A stretch of DNA of 64,000 nucleotides from Halomicrobium salinisoli (lineage in GTDB: Archaea > Halobacteriota > Halobacteria > Halobacteriales > Haloarculaceae): contig NZ_CP084463.1 of NCBI RefSeq assembly GCF_020405185.1, positions 186,001 to 250,000 of the forward strand, given 5' to 3'. Made by a program: the position numbers and the translations under genes. How positions within the stretch are numbered: the stretch's first letter is position 1; every line of letters starts with the position of its first letter. Below the pieces are notes generated by a model. That model did no database searches. It saw only the letters and a list, made by a program, of their open reading frames with translations, and was not told where the DNA came from. Positions 36,439-45,462 of this stretch are shown piece by piece.

Positions 36439-37167
36439 ATGATCCCCACAGTCCTGCAAGCCGACCTCGCCGACCAGGCGAGAGACGCCATCGGCGACGT
36501 CCTCGCGTTCCTGCCCCGGTTGATCGGCGCGCTGCTCATCCTCCTCGTCGGGTGGATCATCGGTCGCGTCGTCGCCGGGCTCGTCGAGCGGATCGTCGAC
36601 AGCGTGCAACTGGACGAGATGGTCCTCGACACGCCACTGGGCCAGATGCTCGGCGGAACGCAACGCGCGGTCTCGCGGGCGTTCGGGACGCTGGCCAAGT
36701 GGTTCGTGTACGCGCTGGCGATCCTGGCGGCCGCGGACGTCCTCGCGATCCAGATCCTCTCGGAGTGGATCAACCGCGCGGTGTCGTACCTGCCGGCCTT
36801 CGTCGCGGGCCTGCTGATCATCGTGCTCGGGTTCGTCCTCGCCGACTTCGTCGGGGACGCCATCACGCGCACGCGAGCGGCCACGAAGTCGAGCTACACG
36901 CAGCTGTTCGCCACGGGCACCCGGCTGTTCCTGTACTTCGTCGTCGTCGTCATCGGCCTCGACACGATGGGCGTCGACGTCGGCATCCTGTACGTGTTCG
37001 CCCGGGCGCTCGCGTGGGGCCTCGCCGCGGCCATCGCCATCGGCGTCGGCGTCGCGCTGGGCTGGGGGGGCAAGGACTTCGTCGCGGAGAACATCGATCG
37101 CTGGGCCCGCAGCGGCAAGCGCAGCGTCCCGTCAGACGAGGAGGGAGGCGGCTCCTCGACGGACTGA
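36439..37167 (+). CDS. MscS-related TM-helix (CmdC-like) membrane protein
   Basis: The 242-aa product has an amphipathic N-terminus, then membrane helices at about 26-50, 83-105, 112-135 and 155-215. The repeated pattern LLILLVGWIIGRVVAGLVER and LLIIVLGFVLADFVGDAI is the conserved TM-helix repeat (PF05552) linked to mechanosensitive channels. It ends in an acidic tail without the MscS beta domain. The role may be osmotic response; the start is the ATG at 36439. Confidence 0.85.
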   Translation: MIPTVLQADLADQARDAIGDVLAFLPRLIGALLILLVGWIIGRVVAGLVERIVDSVQLDEMVLDTPLGQMLGGTQRAVSRAFGTLAKWFVYALAILAAADVLAIQILSEWINRAVSYLPAFVAGLLIIVLGFVLADFVGDAITRTRAATKSSYTQLFATGTRLFLYFVVVVIGLDTMGVDVGILYVFARALAWGLAAAIAIGVGVALGWGGKDFVAENIDRWARSGKRSVPSDEEGGGSSTD

Positions 37168-37245
37168 CGTCACCGGCGGTCGGGCGCTCCGCGCCACCTG
37201 TCGCTCGCCACCGTCACCAGACTCCAGCGGTCGGTCCCCCGCCGG

Positions 37246-37779
37246 TCACTCCCGCCGGAGGTCCCGCAGCCGCGACTCCGACGCGACCCACGAACCCAGC
37301 GTCAGCCCGTAGACGAGGTGACCGACGTGGAAGACCAGTCGCTCGTTCCCGTCGAGGTCCTGCCCGAGCACGCGCCCCAGGACGACGCGGGCACCGAAGA
37401 CCGACATCGCGAGGCCGTAGAGCGCGCCGAGCGCCGTCCCGCCGGCCTCCCGCGCGGTGTCGGATGCGGCCCGGCGCTCGACGGCGGGGTAGAGCGCGCC
37501 GAAGGCGGCCCCGCCGCCGATCCCGTACAGGAGGTGCAGGACGAGCGCCGGGAGGGGGTGGTCCTCCGGGTCGCCGCCGGCGACGAACTGCGCCCAGAAC
37601 TCGGCCGTCGGCGGGAGCGACTCGGCCGTGGGCATCCGGTAGACCGTCATCACGACGGTCGCGACGAGCCCGCCGACGCCGCCCCGGGCCATCCAGCGCG
37701 CCCGGCTGGTAGTCGTCTCGTCCGTCGCCACTCGCCGCTCCGACGGTCCGCTGGTCTCGTCGAGTGTCGCGCGGCTCAT
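37246..37779 (-). CDS. Membrane protein of unknown function
   Basis: The 177-aa product has an acidic/Thr-rich N-terminus (1-30) and four helices (about 32-48, 80-98, 115-132, 147-165). HLLYGIGGGAAFGALYP and HVGHLVYGLTLGSWV are paired His-x-x-Y/G repeats. The protein at 50915 has a similar Gly-rich HxxxG layout (LVHVLHGALFGVVFA), suggesting a shared DUF-type family. The function is unknown. Confidence 0.7.
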   Translation of the reverse strand: MSRATLDETSGPSERRVATDETTTSRARWMARGGVGGLVATVVMTVYRMPTAESLPPTAEFWAQFVAGGDPEDHPLPALVLHLLYGIGGGAAFGALYPAVERRAASDTAREAGGTALGALYGLAMSVFGARVVLGRVLGQDLDGNERLVFHVGHLVYGLTLGSWVASESRLRDLRRE

Positions 37780-37847
37780 CTACCGTCTCGTCCGGCCGGT
37801 ACGCCGAAGGGAGACGGGCCGGCACCTGCCGGGGGTTCAAATCGCCG

Positions 37848-38603
37848 TCACGCGAACACGAGCAGGCCCGTGTACCCCCCGGCACCGGCGACGAACGACC
37901 AGAAGCGGCTGTCGCGGTGCTCCGGCAGCTCCTCCTTGATGGCGTTGAGGACGACGCTGCCGCCGAGGAAGGCGAACAGGAGCATCAGCACGGGCTCGCC
38001 GACGTCGACGAGGAAGCCGACCGCGGTGCCGACGAGGACCGTCGCCGCGAGCACCCAGCGGCCGGTCCGGCGGTACACGTCGCTGTGGTGGTGACGGAGG
38101 CTGGCGTCGTTGACGAAGAAGTGCATCCCCATGGCGACCGCGAACCAGAGGACGCCCTGGGCCCCGGTGAGCTCCCTGTGGACCAGGAGGTAGCCGATCA
38201 GGGCGTTGTAGGCGGCGAAGGAGCCGACGTGGAACCAGAAGATCCCCTCCGGCTGCTCCGCGTCGGTGTCCACCCAGCTACAGCGGACGTACCGCTCGAG
38301 GCCGTAGAAGACGACGAACCCCAGCAGCGCCACGATGTAGACGCGCTGGTGGGGGATCATCCCGACCACGACCGTCTCGGACCCGACGACGTCGGCCGCG
38401 GCGTTTAGCTCCGGCATGAGGTGGACGAACACGTACGACACGGAGACGCCGCCGGCGAACGACAGCAGTCGGCTCCGGGCCTGCTCGTCCGAGAACCGCA
38501 CCACCGGCGAGAGGACGTGGACGCCGGCCATCACGAGCGCCGCCACGACGATGACCGCGTCGAGGGGGCGGACGAGCAGCGCCGGCCAGAGCGGACCGAC
38601 CAT
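37848..38603 (-). CDS. Seven- or eight-helix membrane protein with a ZIP-like look
   Basis: The 251-aa product has helices throughout. SFAGGVSVSYVFVHLMPEL is similar to the helix IV/V H-x3-E region of ZIP metal transporters, and the C-terminal FLGGSVVLNAIKEELPEHRDSRF resembles the ZIP helix-V end. The second ZIP metal-binding helix is not clear, so transport activity is an inference. The ATG at 38603 is chosen over a nonconserved upstream start. Confidence 0.7.
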   Translation of the reverse strand: MVGPLWPALLVRPLDAVIVVAALVMAGVHVLSPVVRFSDEQARSRLLSFAGGVSVSYVFVHLMPELNAAADVVGSETVVVGMIPHQRVYIVALLGFVVFYGLERYVRCSWVDTDAEQPEGIFWFHVGSFAAYNALIGYLLVHRELTGAQGVLWFAVAMGMHFFVNDASLRHHHSDVYRRTGRWVLAATVLVGTAVGFLVDVGEPVLMLLFAFLGGSVVLNAIKEELPEHRDSRFWSFVAGAGGYTGLLVFA

Positions 38604-38678
38604 AGTCGATACTTGGTGCCGGCAGTCCAAAACGGTTCCTCGCGAAGCGGCCCTGCGACGGCGACTCGGGTCGCGCCC

Positions 38679-39923
38679 CTAGGGCCGGTCGTGGAACAGC
38701 GCCAGGTGGCGGACGATGGCGCGGTTCTCCAGCCCGCCCGCCAGCGCCCCCGAGAGCACCCCGACGGTGCTGATGAACGCGCCCGTGCGGACCATGTCCA
38801 CCACGCTGACCGACGGGTCCTCGAGGCTGGGCCAGTTGGCCATCAGGTCCGGCGGGAAGACGACGAACTCGATGACCAGCATGATGCCGGCGACGAGGCC
38901 GAACAGGCCCGCCATCGCGCCGAGCAGGATCAGGAAGACGGCGACGTTGACCAGCGCCGTGTGCTCGGTGATCAGGCGGTGGCGCTCGCGCGGGAAGGAG
39001 AGGTTCTGGACGAACAGGAGGTACAGCGCCGCCGCGAAGACGCTGACGACGGCGAACAGCGCCGCCGTCCCGTTGCCGAGGTGAAAGCCCACGTCCCAGG
39101 ACTCGGCGCTGAAGACGATGACCAGCGTCGGCGCCACCGCCGCCGTCGCCAGCTTCGGTAGCGACAGCGGGAGCAGCGGCGCCCGGCTGTCGACGAGCGC
39201 ACGCGCGATCTGCCGCGGGTTCCGCGCGGCGCTCAGCCCGTGGAAGGCCAGGCGTCGGAGCCGGCCGCGGGGCGACGCCTCCTCGTCGGGCACCTCCGCG
39301 GCGATGCGTTCGAGGTGGCGCTCGGCCGTCGCGTCGAAGCCCGGCACCGACCGCCGGTCCGGGTCGAACCGGAACGGCTCCATCAGGCCGCCGTCGGCGT
39401 CGGCGTGGCGGGCGCCGAGGACGTGCCCGACCAGGTGACAGCACAGCGTCGCCGCGTTCCAGCGGACCGCCGGGGCGTCCAGCGACCGCGTCGGTTCGTC
39501 GCGCCGCCGGCTCCGCAGCACCCGCGTCGAGACGACCGCGGTCCGCGCCAGCGGCGACGCCAGCCCCGGGACGTACCGGTCCCGGCTGGACGTGACCGTC
39601 ACGTCCGTGACGACGATGGTCACGTCGTACGGCCCCTCGACCATCCGGTGGGTGGCGTCGTCGAGGAACTCCGAGGCACGCCGGGACCGGCTGTCGGGGA
39701 GCCGGGTCGGCTCCTCGACGTAGAACTCCCAGTCGGCGTCCGTGGCCGACGCCAGCTCCGCCCGCGCGTCCGCGGTCATCCGCTCCGTGAACGACAGGAG
39801 CGCGTCGGCGTCGCCGTCCGGCTCGTAGGCGACGAGCACGCCGACGTCGACCTGCGGGACCGCGGCCGTCCGCTCCCCGTCGACTGTGGCGTCCTGCCCG
39901 GCCGCGGCGTCGGGCGATCCCAT
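38679..39923 (-). CDS. Metzincin-like protein lacking the catalytic Glu, with C-terminal membrane domain
   Basis: In the 414-aa product, residues 24-200 look like an archaemetzincin-type metalloprotease domain. HLVGHVLGARH at 163-173 keeps all three zinc His and the Gly of HExxHxxGxxH but has Leu where the general-base Glu should be. A Met-turn-like GGLMEP follows at 178-183. Residues 255-405 form four or five membrane helices. It is either a pseudoprotease (zinc-binding, non-hydrolytic) anchored in the membrane or a variant enzyme. No signal peptide is seen. Confidence 0.75.
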   Translation of the reverse strand: MGSPDAAAGQDATVDGERTAAVPQVDVGVLVAYEPDGDADALLSFTERMTADARAELASATDADWEFYVEEPTRLPDSRSRRASEFLDDATHRMVEGPYDVTIVVTDVTVTSSRDRYVPGLASPLARTAVVSTRVLRSRRRDEPTRSLDAPAVRWNAATLCCHLVGHVLGARHADADGGLMEPFRFDPDRRSVPGFDATAERHLERIAAEVPDEEASPRGRLRRLAFHGLSAARNPRQIARALVDSRAPLLPLSLPKLATAAVAPTLVIVFSAESWDVGFHLGNGTAALFAVVSVFAAALYLLFVQNLSFPRERHRLITEHTALVNVAVFLILLGAMAGLFGLVAGIMLVIEFVVFPPDLMANWPSLEDPSVSVVDMVRTGAFISTVGVLSGALAGGLENRAIVRHLALFHDRP

Positions 39924-39995
39924 GCCGTCCGGTTCGGTCGCGCGACGGTTAAACCCGCGCCGGACTGGGTGCGGACTGCGTCCGCCACCGCGCGC

Positions 39996-40712
39996 TCAGA
40001 GACTGATCCCGCCGTCGACGGTCAGCACCTGGCCCGTGATCGCTTCCGTCGTCGCGAACGTCCTGGCGACCTCGGCGATCTCCTCGGGCTTCACCAGCCG
40101 GTCGATCGGCGACGCCTCCCGGGTCTCGGGGCGTCGGTCCTCGGCGTACAGCGGCGTGTCCGTCGGCCCCGGCGCGACGGCGTTGGCGAAGATCCCCTCC
40201 GAGGTGTACTGCTTGGCCAGTGACTTCGTCAGCCCGAGCAGCCCGCTCTTGGCCGCGCCGTAGGCCGCGTCGGTCGGACTGCCGTCCGTCCCCGCCGTCG
40301 AGGAGACGTTGACGATCCAGCCCTCGCCTCGGTCGAGCATGCCAGGAAGCACCGCACGCGCGCAATAGACCGCGCCCTCCAGGTTCACACGCATCGTCCC
40401 CTGGACCTGCCCGACGGAGGCGTCCTCCAGCGCCGTCGCGTGCAGCAGGCCCGCGTTGTTGACCAGCACGTCGACGCCGCCGAACGCCTCCTCGGCCGCC
40501 TCGACCATCGCCGCGACCGCGTCCGGGTCCGTGACGTCGCAGCTGTGGGTCACGGCCTCGCTGCCCCGCTCGCGGACGTCCTCGGCGACCGACTCCGCGC
40601 CGTCCTCGTCGCTGTGGTAGTGGACCACGACGTCGTGGTCGGCCCCGAGTTCCCGCGCGATCGCGCTGCCGATTCCGCCGCTCGCTCCCGTCACCAGTGC
40701 CGTCCGGCTCAT
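39996..40712 (-). CDS. Short-chain dehydrogenase/reductase (FabG-like)
   Basis: The 238-aa product is a classical SDR: TGASGGIGSAIA cofactor loop at 8-19, NNAG at about 85-88, catalytic Ser in NVSSTAG, and YGAAK with Tyr and Lys. The C-terminal end is TGQVLTVDGGISL. It uses NAD(P)(H) for a hydroxyl/keto conversion and resembles FabG, but haloarchaea make isoprenoid lipids, so the substrate is probably something other than acyl-ACP. The ATG at 40712 is chosen on homology. Confidence 0.92.
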   Translation of the reverse strand: MSRTALVTGASGGIGSAIARELGADHDVVVHYHSDEDGAESVAEDVRERGSEAVTHSCDVTDPDAVAAMVEAAEEAFGGVDVLVNNAGLLHATALEDASVGQVQGTMRVNLEGAVYCARAVLPGMLDRGEGWIVNVSSTAGTDGSPTDAAYGAAKSGLLGLTKSLAKQYTSEGIFANAVAPGPTDTPLYAEDRRPETREASPIDRLVKPEEIAEVARTFATTEAITGQVLTVDGGISL

Positions 40713-40813
40713 GATACTCCCTCGTGCGCGTCCGGGGACCAAAGAGTCTGGGGCGCGGCGTGAGACCCTGCGAGCGCACACCTTAATGTCACCCCGCCAC
40801 AACGTCCGCGCAG

Positions 40814-42412
40814 ATGGGCGTGCGCCGCTCTGAACTCCCCGCAGTCCCCGAGGTGTCCGGCCCGGAGATGGCGGTGTTCGTCTCCGGCGTGGCCAGCATG
40901 GGCCTGGAGATACTCGCGGGGCGGATGATCGCGCCGCAGTTCGGCAGCAGCATCTACACGTGGGGGACGATCATCGGGGTGTTCCTGGCGGCGCTGAGCT
41001 ACGGGTACTGGCGCGGGGGCAAGCGTGCGGCCAGCGACGCCTCCGAGCGGCGGATGGCGCGGCTCTTCCTGCTGACGGCGCTGTACGTCGCACTGTTGAT
41101 CTTCGCCGGGGACCTGCTGGTCCGCTCGACGGTGGGGTTCCCGCTGCCCTCGCGGCTGGCGTCGTTGCCCGCGGTCGTGCTCCTCTTCGGCCCGCCGACG
41201 TACCTGCTGGGCTTTATCAGCCCCTACGCGGCGGAACTGGTGGAGTCCACCAGCACGGGCGAGGCGTCGGGCCACGTCTACGCGGTGGGGACCGTCGGCA
41301 GCATCGTCGGCGCGTTCGGGACGACCTACCTCCTGATCCCGTGGCTGAGCGTCGACCTGATCGGCCTCGTCTTCGGGGGGCTGTCGGTCGCCACCGCGGT
41401 CGCGCTGTACGGCACGCCGCTGGACCGCGAGCCCGTGTTCCGGAGCGTCGGCGTGGGGCTCCTGCTGGTCGCCGCCGTCGCCACGGGCGTCGCCGGCGTC
41501 GGCGTCGAGGGCGTGACCGTCTACGAGACCCAGACGCCATACCAGGAGCTGCGGGTCGCCGACCGCGGCGACACGCGGACGCTGTATCTGGGCGGCCAGC
41601 GCCACAGCGCGATGGACACGTCCGACCCGACGCGGCACGTCTTCACCTACACGCGGTACTTCCACGCCTCGCTGCTGTTCACCGAGGCGGAGGTCGACGA
41701 GATCGACCGCGTGCTGTTCGTCGGTGGCGGCGGGTTCACCGGCCCACGGCGGTTCGCCGAGGAGTACGAGAACGTCACCGTCGACGCCGTCGAACTGGAC
41801 CCCGAGGTGATCGACGTCGCCGAGGAGTACTTCCGCCTGGAGGAGTCCGAGCGACTGAACGTCTATCAGGACGACGGCCGGCGGTTCCTCCGGCAGACCA
41901 ACCACACCTACGACGTCGTCATCGTCGACGCCTTCCAGAAGGACAAGGTGCCCTTCCACATGACGACGCGGGAGTTCATGTCGCTGGCGAGCGAGCGGCT
42001 GGACGAGGACGGCGTCTTCTACATGAACCTGATCGCCGCGCCCAGCGGCCCGGGCTCGAAGTTCTACCGCGCGGAGTACCGGACCGCCGAGACGGTCTAC
42101 CCGCAGGTGTACGCCTTCCCGACAGTCGAGGCCCCGGTGGTCCAGAACGTCCAGCTCGTGGCCACCAAGCACGACGAGCCCGTCACCCGCGAGGAGCTGC
42201 GCCAGCGAGAGGCTCGGCGGGACCTGGGGATCGATCTGAGCGAGGAGGTCGAGGACTATCGGCGGACGAGCCGGACCGGCGACGCGCCCGTGCTGCGGGA
42301 CGACCGCGCGCCCGTCGACCGCCTGCTCGACCCGATGGTCGGCCAGGAGTACGTCGTCACCGAGACCGGGCCGAACGGGAGCAGCGCGTCTGCGCCGGGG
42401 ACGCCCGGGTGA
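40814..42412 (+). CDS. Membrane-fused spermidine synthase-like protein
   Basis: In the 532-aa product, residues 15-235 form seven or so membrane helices. Residues 250-440 form a spermidine-synthase-like Rossmann fold with VLFVGGGGFTGPRRF, VDAVELDPEVIDVA and VIVDAFQKDKVPFHMTT. The aminopropyl-transferase Asp is replaced or shifted relative to SpeE, so polyamine synthesis is not certain. Such fused proteins are widespread and poorly characterised. The C-terminal 60 residues are low complexity. Confidence 0.88.
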   Translation: MGVRRSELPAVPEVSGPEMAVFVSGVASMGLEILAGRMIAPQFGSSIYTWGTIIGVFLAALSYGYWRGGKRAASDASERRMARLFLLTALYVALLIFAGDLLVRSTVGFPLPSRLASLPAVVLLFGPPTYLLGFISPYAAELVESTSTGEASGHVYAVGTVGSIVGAFGTTYLLIPWLSVDLIGLVFGGLSVATAVALYGTPLDREPVFRSVGVGLLLVAAVATGVAGVGVEGVTVYETQTPYQELRVADRGDTRTLYLGGQRHSAMDTSDPTRHVFTYTRYFHASLLFTEAEVDEIDRVLFVGGGGFTGPRRFAEEYENVTVDAVELDPEVIDVAEEYFRLEESERLNVYQDDGRRFLRQTNHTYDVVIVDAFQKDKVPFHMTTREFMSLASERLDEDGVFYMNLIAAPSGPGSKFYRAEYRTAETVYPQVYAFPTVEAPVVQNVQLVATKHDEPVTREELRQREARRDLGIDLSEEVEDYRRTSRTGDAPVLRDDRAPVDRLLDPMVGQEYVVTETGPNGSSASAPGTPG

Positions 42413-42533
42413 GGCCTGCGGCGTGCTCCCGCGCTCGCAGCCGGGCGAACGACGTTGCCGTCACCAGCCCTCACCTGACACTGACCTATCACTTAACCGA
42501 TTTCGGGGCGTAGTGTGCCGGTGTGATCCCCCG

Positions 42534-43520
42534 ATGAGCAAGCCGTGGGCAGACGACGTCCAGAATCCGGTCACCCGCTGGCTGTATATCACCGGGAACC
42601 GGCTCGGGGTCGCCGCCGTCATGTCGCTGACGTTCGCTGCCCTCGCGGCGCTGCTGATCTGGCTCGGCCTCGTCTACGTCGGCCCGGGGAGCAACCTCGC
42701 GACGGTGCTGTCCAGCGGCCTCCTCTCGGGGCTGCTGACGCTGCTGACTGTCGCCCTGTCGATCAATCAGCTCATCCTCTCGCGGCTGTTCGGCTCGGCG
42801 GGGACCCTCTCGGACCAGCTCGAGGGCACCCTCGACTACCGGCGCACCGTCGAGGACGTCGCGGGCGTGGACGCGAGCCCGAACGATCCCAGTGCTTTCC
42901 TGGGACTGCTCGCAGACACCCTGAAGCGCCGCGTCGAGGACTTCGAACGGGAGGTCGACCGCGCGGTCGTGACTCTCGACCCAGGAGACGACGCCGAGGA
43001 GTACGCCGAGGAGGTCGCCGACTACGCCGAGCACCTCTCGACGGCGGACGACGACGCCGACACGTTCGAGGTGCTGCTGCTCACGCTCGGGACCGACTAC
43101 GCCGACCACCTCGACACGACGCGGGCGTTCCGGAGCCGATACGGCGAGGACCTGCCCGAGGCGGCCGACGACGCCCTCGACGACGCCTTCGAGCTGCTGA
43201 AAGCCATCGCGACCATGCGGCAGTTCTTCAAGACGGTGACCCTCCAGCAGGAGCTCGCCAGCCTCTCCCGGTCGCTCATCTACACCGGCGTCCCGGCGGT
43301 GCTCGTGACCTACTTCCTCTCGCAGGTCTACACGGGCTCGAACGTGCCGCCCGCCATCGAACCGGCGGCGCTGCCGGCCGTGGTCGTGGTCGCGACGGCC
43401 GTTATCCTCTCGCCGCTCGCGGTACTGGTCGCGTCCCTGCTGCGGGTGGCGACGGTGTCCCTGTACACGGTCTCGATCGGGACGTTCGTCCCGCCCGAGA
43501 CGACCATCGAAGGCGACTGA
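42534..43520 (+). CDS. Membrane protein of unknown function
   Basis: The 328-aa product has two helices near the N-terminus (about 27-45 and 55-80). A long charged cytoplasmic region (85-240), rich in Asp/Glu with coiled-coil character, follows. Two helices (about 248-262 and 277-305) precede the C-terminus. I recognise no catalytic motif; it is probably a conserved haloarchaeal protein. The ATG at 42534 is used. Confidence 0.72.
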   Translation: MSKPWADDVQNPVTRWLYITGNRLGVAAVMSLTFAALAALLIWLGLVYVGPGSNLATVLSSGLLSGLLTLLTVALSINQLILSRLFGSAGTLSDQLEGTLDYRRTVEDVAGVDASPNDPSAFLGLLADTLKRRVEDFEREVDRAVVTLDPGDDAEEYAEEVADYAEHLSTADDDADTFEVLLLTLGTDYADHLDTTRAFRSRYGEDLPEAADDALDDAFELLKAIATMRQFFKTVTLQQELASLSRSLIYTGVPAVLVTYFLSQVYTGSNVPPAIEPAALPAVVVVATAVILSPLAVLVASLLRVATVSLYTVSIGTFVPPETTIEGD

Positions 43521-43559
43521 GTTCCGACCGGGCCGGCCCGGTTCACCCCCTGCGGCGCG

Positions 43560-44495
43560 TCAGACGTACTTCACGACGAAGCGCCGCGTGTCCGGGCCGA
43601 CGTCGTGGACGAAGTCGGCGTCGGGCTCCCAGTTCCCAACGACGTCGTTCCGGACCACCTCTGTGACCGTCTCGCCGGCGGGGACCGGGAACCGGACGGC
43701 CGCGTCGGCGTCCGAGGCGACCGCCGAGACGACGATGCCACGGAACGTCCCGTCCCGGTCGCCGCTGTTCTCTACGGTCAGGACGAGTTCCGTTCCGCCG
43801 TCGCCCTTGCTGCTCGCGGGTCGTTCCTCTCTGCTCGCATCTCCGGGGTCCCTCGCTTTGCTCGGGCTCCCGCTCGCTGATTCCGAGGTCTCCCTGCGGT
43901 CGCCCTCGCCTTCGCGGACGGTCACGTCGCGGAGGCGGAACTCGGCGGCGCTTCCCAGCCGGTCGAGGACGTCGTCCGGCAGCGACCAGGCCGGTCTCTC
44001 GCCCTGGTCGAGAACGAGCAGGCCTCGCTCGGCGGATCGCAGCGGAACCGCGAGGGCCTGCCGCCGCGAGCCGCCGGCCAGCGCCAGGTTCTCGACGGCG
44101 ACGCGCTCCCCGTCCAGCCGGAGCCCGAACGACAGGTCGCCGTGCCCGACCGCCGTCTCGGCGACCAGCACCTGCCCGTCGGACGGCTCCCGCAGCTCGC
44201 GCCAGGTGTGCGCGTCGATCACCGACCGCTGGACGGCGACCGACTCGACGGTCACGTCGACCGGCCCGTCGGTCTCGGCCGTCTCGCCGAGGTCGAGACC
44301 CTCTCCGGGCGCGTCGGTGCCCCTCGCGGTCGCGCTGTCGTCGGTCGCCGTCGCGTTCGCCGTCGGCGTCGCTTCGCCAGCGGTTCCGGACCGGCTCTCC
44401 GTCTCCGATTGGTCCGTCACCATGCTGGACCCATCGCCGAGACAGCCCGCGAGCGAGAGGGGAGTCAGGGCAGCGAGGTACTCGCGGCGGCGCAT
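43560..44495 (-). CDS. Tat-exported lipoprotein
   Basis: The 311-aa product has MRRREYLAALTPLSLAGC at 1-18, which combines a twin-Arg signal and a lipobox with Cys18, typical of haloarchaeal lipoproteins. A Thr/Ala/Glu-rich linker (19-75) leads to a beta-rich domain with two low-similarity halves. The late segment VVSAVASDADAAVRFPVPAGE is Ig-like. Function and ligand are unknown. Confidence 0.82.
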   Translation of the reverse strand: MRRREYLAALTPLSLAGCLGDGSSMVTDQSETESRSGTAGEATPTANATATDDSATARGTDAPGEGLDLGETAETDGPVDVTVESVAVQRSVIDAHTWRELREPSDGQVLVAETAVGHGDLSFGLRLDGERVAVENLALAGGSRRQALAVPLRSAERGLLVLDQGERPAWSLPDDVLDRLGSAAEFRLRDVTVREGEGDRRETSESASGSPSKARDPGDASREERPASSKGDGGTELVLTVENSGDRDGTFRGIVVSAVASDADAAVRFPVPAGETVTEVVRNDVVGNWEPDADFVHDVGPDTRRFVVKYV

Positions 44496-44538
44496 GCCCG
44501 GCTCTCCAGCCGGTTCCGGTAAGTGTCTTCGGGGCCGC

Positions 44539-45348
44539 TCACCAGTTCCAGGGGCCGTGGCCGGCGTCGATACAGCGGTGCTCGCGGTCGATGGCGTCGA
44601 TGCGCTCGACGTCCTCCCGGTCCAGTTCCAGGTCGCGAGCGGCGAGGTTCGCTGCCATGTGTTCGCGGCTGCTGGCCTTGGGGATGGCGGCGACGTTGTC
44701 CTTGTCCAGCAGCCACGCGAGGCTGACCTGGGCGGGGCTGGCGCCGTGCTTCTCGGCGACCTCTTGAATGACAGGCTCCTCGAAGACCTCGCCCTGGGCC
44801 AGCGGGGAGTAGGCGACGAACCAGTAGTCGTGCTCCTGGGCGTGGGCCACCAGGTCCTCCTGGGGGAGCAGCGGGTGCATCTCGGCCTGGTGGACCGAAA
44901 GCGGCGCGTCGAGGACGGCCATCGCCTCGTCGATCAGCTCCGGCGTGAAGTTCGAGAGCCCGACGTGACGGGTCTTGCCCTGCTCGTAGGCCTCGTCGAA
45001 GGCGGGCAGGACGGCCTCGGGCTCGTAGATGCCCGAGGGCCAGTGGACGTACAGGAGGTCGACCGCGTCGACGCCGAGCCGGTCCAGGCAGCCGTCGATG
45101 GCCTCCGGCACCTCCTCGGCGCTGGGCGGGACGTCGTGGTGGACGGTCTTCGTCGCCAGGAAGACGTCCTCGCGGTCGACGCCGGACTGGCGGAGCCCCT
45201 CGCCGACGTAGGTCTCGTTCTCGTAGACCTGGGCGGTGTCGATCATCCGGTAGCCGACGTCGAGCGCGGTGCGGACGTTGTCGGTCCACTGCTCGCGGTC
45301 GTCGTCGGAGTACGTCCCGAGCCCGAGTCGCGGGATATCGATCGGCAT
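44539..45348 (-). CDS. Aldo/keto reductase (small AKR)
   Basis: The 269-aa product has IPRLGLGTYSDD at 5-16, Asp in GYRMIDTAQVYENE (D37, Y42), Lys in VFLATKTVHHD, and His in LYVHWPSG, giving the AKR tetrad. The C-terminus has AIPKASSREH for NADP binding. It resembles 2,5-diketo-gluconate-reductase-like AKRs, but the substrate is unknown. It is only distantly like the AKR at 2575. Confidence 0.92.
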   Translation of the reverse strand: MPIDIPRLGLGTYSDDDREQWTDNVRTALDVGYRMIDTAQVYENETYVGEGLRQSGVDREDVFLATKTVHHDVPPSAEEVPEAIDGCLDRLGVDAVDLLYVHWPSGIYEPEAVLPAFDEAYEQGKTRHVGLSNFTPELIDEAMAVLDAPLSVHQAEMHPLLPQEDLVAHAQEHDYWFVAYSPLAQGEVFEEPVIQEVAEKHGASPAQVSLAWLLDKDNVAAIPKASSREHMAANLAARDLELDREDVERIDAIDREHRCIDAGHGPWNW

Positions 45349-45462
45349 AGGCGTCGATAGGTCAGGACGCCCTTCCCTCTACTGGTACTGACAACGATCG
45401 GTCGACCCCGGTGTGGCGTTTAACGCTCCATAACAATGGGTGGCTGACCCCTTCCGACGGTC

